From: Amycolatopsis sp. CA-126428
Lineage (GTDB): Bacteria; Actinomycetota; Actinomycetes; Mycobacteriales; Pseudonocardiaceae
Reading direction: 5' to 3'
Assembly: GCF_002904335.1 (NCBI RefSeq)
Contig: NZ_PPHF01000157.1
Coordinates: 117,909-181,908 of the forward strand
DNA: 64,000 nt
A program made the translations under genes and the position numbers. The notes under the pieces were generated by a model. It was not told the DNA's origin. It saw nothing but the letters and a program-made list of their open reading frames with translations, and did not search any database. The first letter of the stretch is position 1, and each line of letters opens with the position of its first letter. This document shows positions 63,037 through 64,000 of the stretch, piece by piece.

Positions 63037-63050
63037 GGGCCGGTCGCTTT

Positions 63051-63078
63051 TGAACCTCGGGCCGCTCAGGTCCGTATC
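63051..63078 (+). promoter_or_regulatory. SigL-type ECF promoter upstream of the DUF1996 gene
   Basis: TGAACC (63051-63056), 16 nt, CGTATC (63073-63078): identical in both hexamers and spacing to the promoter of the redox operon. Both continue as CGTATCCCC. Leader length to ATG 63234 is about 150 nt. Confidence 0.75.
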
Positions 63079-63233
63079 CCCCAATGCATCCCCCGATGCG
63101 TCCCGACAGCCGGAACCGAAAGCATCCCCCGACCGGTTCCGTGCGATCTCGACCTCAATTGACGGTAGTTCTTGCCCGGGCTGCCGCGCTGCTGAAGCGC
63201 GCGTCCGGAATAACGAACGAGGTGAACTGATCT

Positions 63234-64000
63234 ATGGCCCGGAATTCTCGGCCTCCCGCGACGGGCAAACACCGCATCGCCCGCCGAACCAAGATCGCCA
63301 TGGGCGCGATCGGCCTGGCGATCGCCGTCGGCGCACTCGCCGTCGCGGTCACCACGGGCCGCACGGGCGAAGCCAGCGCTGACCCCGCGGACCCGTCGTT
63401 CTTCATCGACATCAACAAGGTCCCCGCCGGCAACAACGTCAACGCGGCTTTGAAGAAGAAGGGTGCGCAGGGGTCCTTCACCGTCAACTGCGGAACCAAC
63501 GCCGACGGTGCGCACCAGAACCCGGACAACTTCATCGCCCAGCCCGGGATCAAGAACGGCGCCCAGCACCTGCACGACTACGTCGGCAACACGACCACCG
63601 ACGCCGACTCGAGCCTCAAGAGCCTCCTGGCCGGCGGCACCACCTGCAAGAACGGTGACAAGTCCGCCTACTTCTGGCCCGTCATCCGCATCGACCGGGA
63701 AGACAAGGCGCAGGCGCAGCAGAAGAACCAGAAGGCCCAGCAGCAGCAGAAGGGCAAGACGGGCGACGTCCAGCAGGACAAGAGCGCCCAGGATGCCCAG
63801 GACGCGCAGGAACAGCGCAACAGCCAGGGCCAGGGTGGTGGCGGCCGCTCCGGCAAGAGCGCGCAGCAGCAGGGTGACCAGAACCAGAACCAGGACGGTC
63901 AGCAGCAGCAGCGTCAGCGCAACCAGGGCCAGCAGCAGAACCAGCAGGACCAGAACCAGCAGCAGGACCAGAACAAGCAGGGCCAGAACAAGAACCAGCA
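63234..64000 (+). CDS. Secreted DUF1996 protein with a Q/N-rich insert (incomplete at window end)
   Basis: Reads from ATG 63234 (GAGGTGA 8 nt upstream) to the window end without a stop: at least 255 residues. A twin-basic N-terminus and hydrophobic segment (IAMGAIGLAIAVGALAVAVT) are followed by a signal-peptidase-like site EASA. The mature start has DUF1996 features: GSFTVNCGTNADGAHQNPDN, then QPGIKNGAQHLHDYVGN and TTCKNGDKSAYFWPVIR. After residue about 152 the sequence turns into Gln/Asn/Asp/Lys-rich low complexity for 100+ residues. The other half of DUF1996 must lie beyond 64000. Histidines in HLHDY suggest metal binding. Function of DUF1996 is unknown. Confidence 0.85.
   Translation, partial: MARNSRPPATGKHRIARRTKIAMGAIGLAIAVGALAVAVTTGRTGEASADPADPSFFIDINKVPAGNNVNAALKKKGAQGSFTVNCGTNADGAHQNPDNFIAQPGIKNGAQHLHDYVGNTTTDADSSLKSLLAGGTTCKNGDKSAYFWPVIRIDREDKAQAQQKNQKAQQQQKGKTGDVQQDKSAQDAQDAQEQRNSQGQGGGGRSGKSAQQQGDQNQNQDGQQQQRQRNQGQQQNQQDQNQQQDQNKQGQNKNQ

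Overview
The window is GC-rich, densely coding DNA of an actinomycete. A Pseudonocardiales member such as Amycolatopsis is my inference. It rests on the codon bias, a four-gene conservon, a KstR-controlled steroid-degradation locus and a fused isobutyryl-CoA mutase. I see no rRNA, tRNA, CRISPR array, insertion sequence or phage gene.

Layout. 1-4.2 kb: a TetR regulator divergent from an MFS exporter with three copies of one operator between them, then a DUF485/solute:sodium symporter pair. 4.2-5.2 kb: about 1 kb without genes. 5.2-11.0 kb: a conservon (cvnABCD) whose sensor has a duplicated C-terminal module. 11.1-13.0 kb: a truncated DHFR-family gene and a DUF899/SRPBCC/ArsR operon. 13.1-18.4 kb: icmF, a frameshifted unknown gene, a PP2C-like protein and a methyltransferase. 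18.4-19.3 kb: an LLM oxidoreductase with a nonsense codon.

19.3-46.6 kb is a steroid (cholesterol-type) catabolic region. It holds kstR and fadE34; the side-chain operon fadE28-fadE29-chsH2-chsH1-ltp2; the ring-opening operon kstD-kshA-(small Cys-rich ORF)-kshB-maoC followed by a riboflavin kinase; a second flavoprotein dehydrogenase; and hsaADCB. Five good KstR boxes and one likely extra precede these units. SNF2/SWIM, esterase, acyltransferase and F420-type genes are interspersed.

46.7-57.7 kb carries a membrane protein, Smr protein, metallo-hydrolase and desaturase. An AraC/VOC/MFS/mini-AraC/UvrA-like run follows, then a LysR/MFS pair. 57.7-64 kb is a tightly coupled operon (lipoprotein, DUF4142, heme-b membrane protein, ferredoxin, FAD reductase) divergent from a SigL-like ECF sigma factor, its zinc anti-sigma factor and a secreted DUF1996 protein with a Q/N-rich insert that runs off the window end.

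Most notable observations: (1) the redox operon and the DUF1996 gene carry the identical promoter pattern TGAACC-N16-CGTATC, which matches the SigL-type consensus and ties the region into one putative regulon; (2) three intergenic arrays have a strict 21-bp period, each lying just after a stop codon; (3) a small Cys-rich protein is wedged by overlaps between KshA and KshB; (4) four single-base +1 frameshifts and one nonsense codon occur in otherwise intact genes, raising the question of residual sequence error versus decay.
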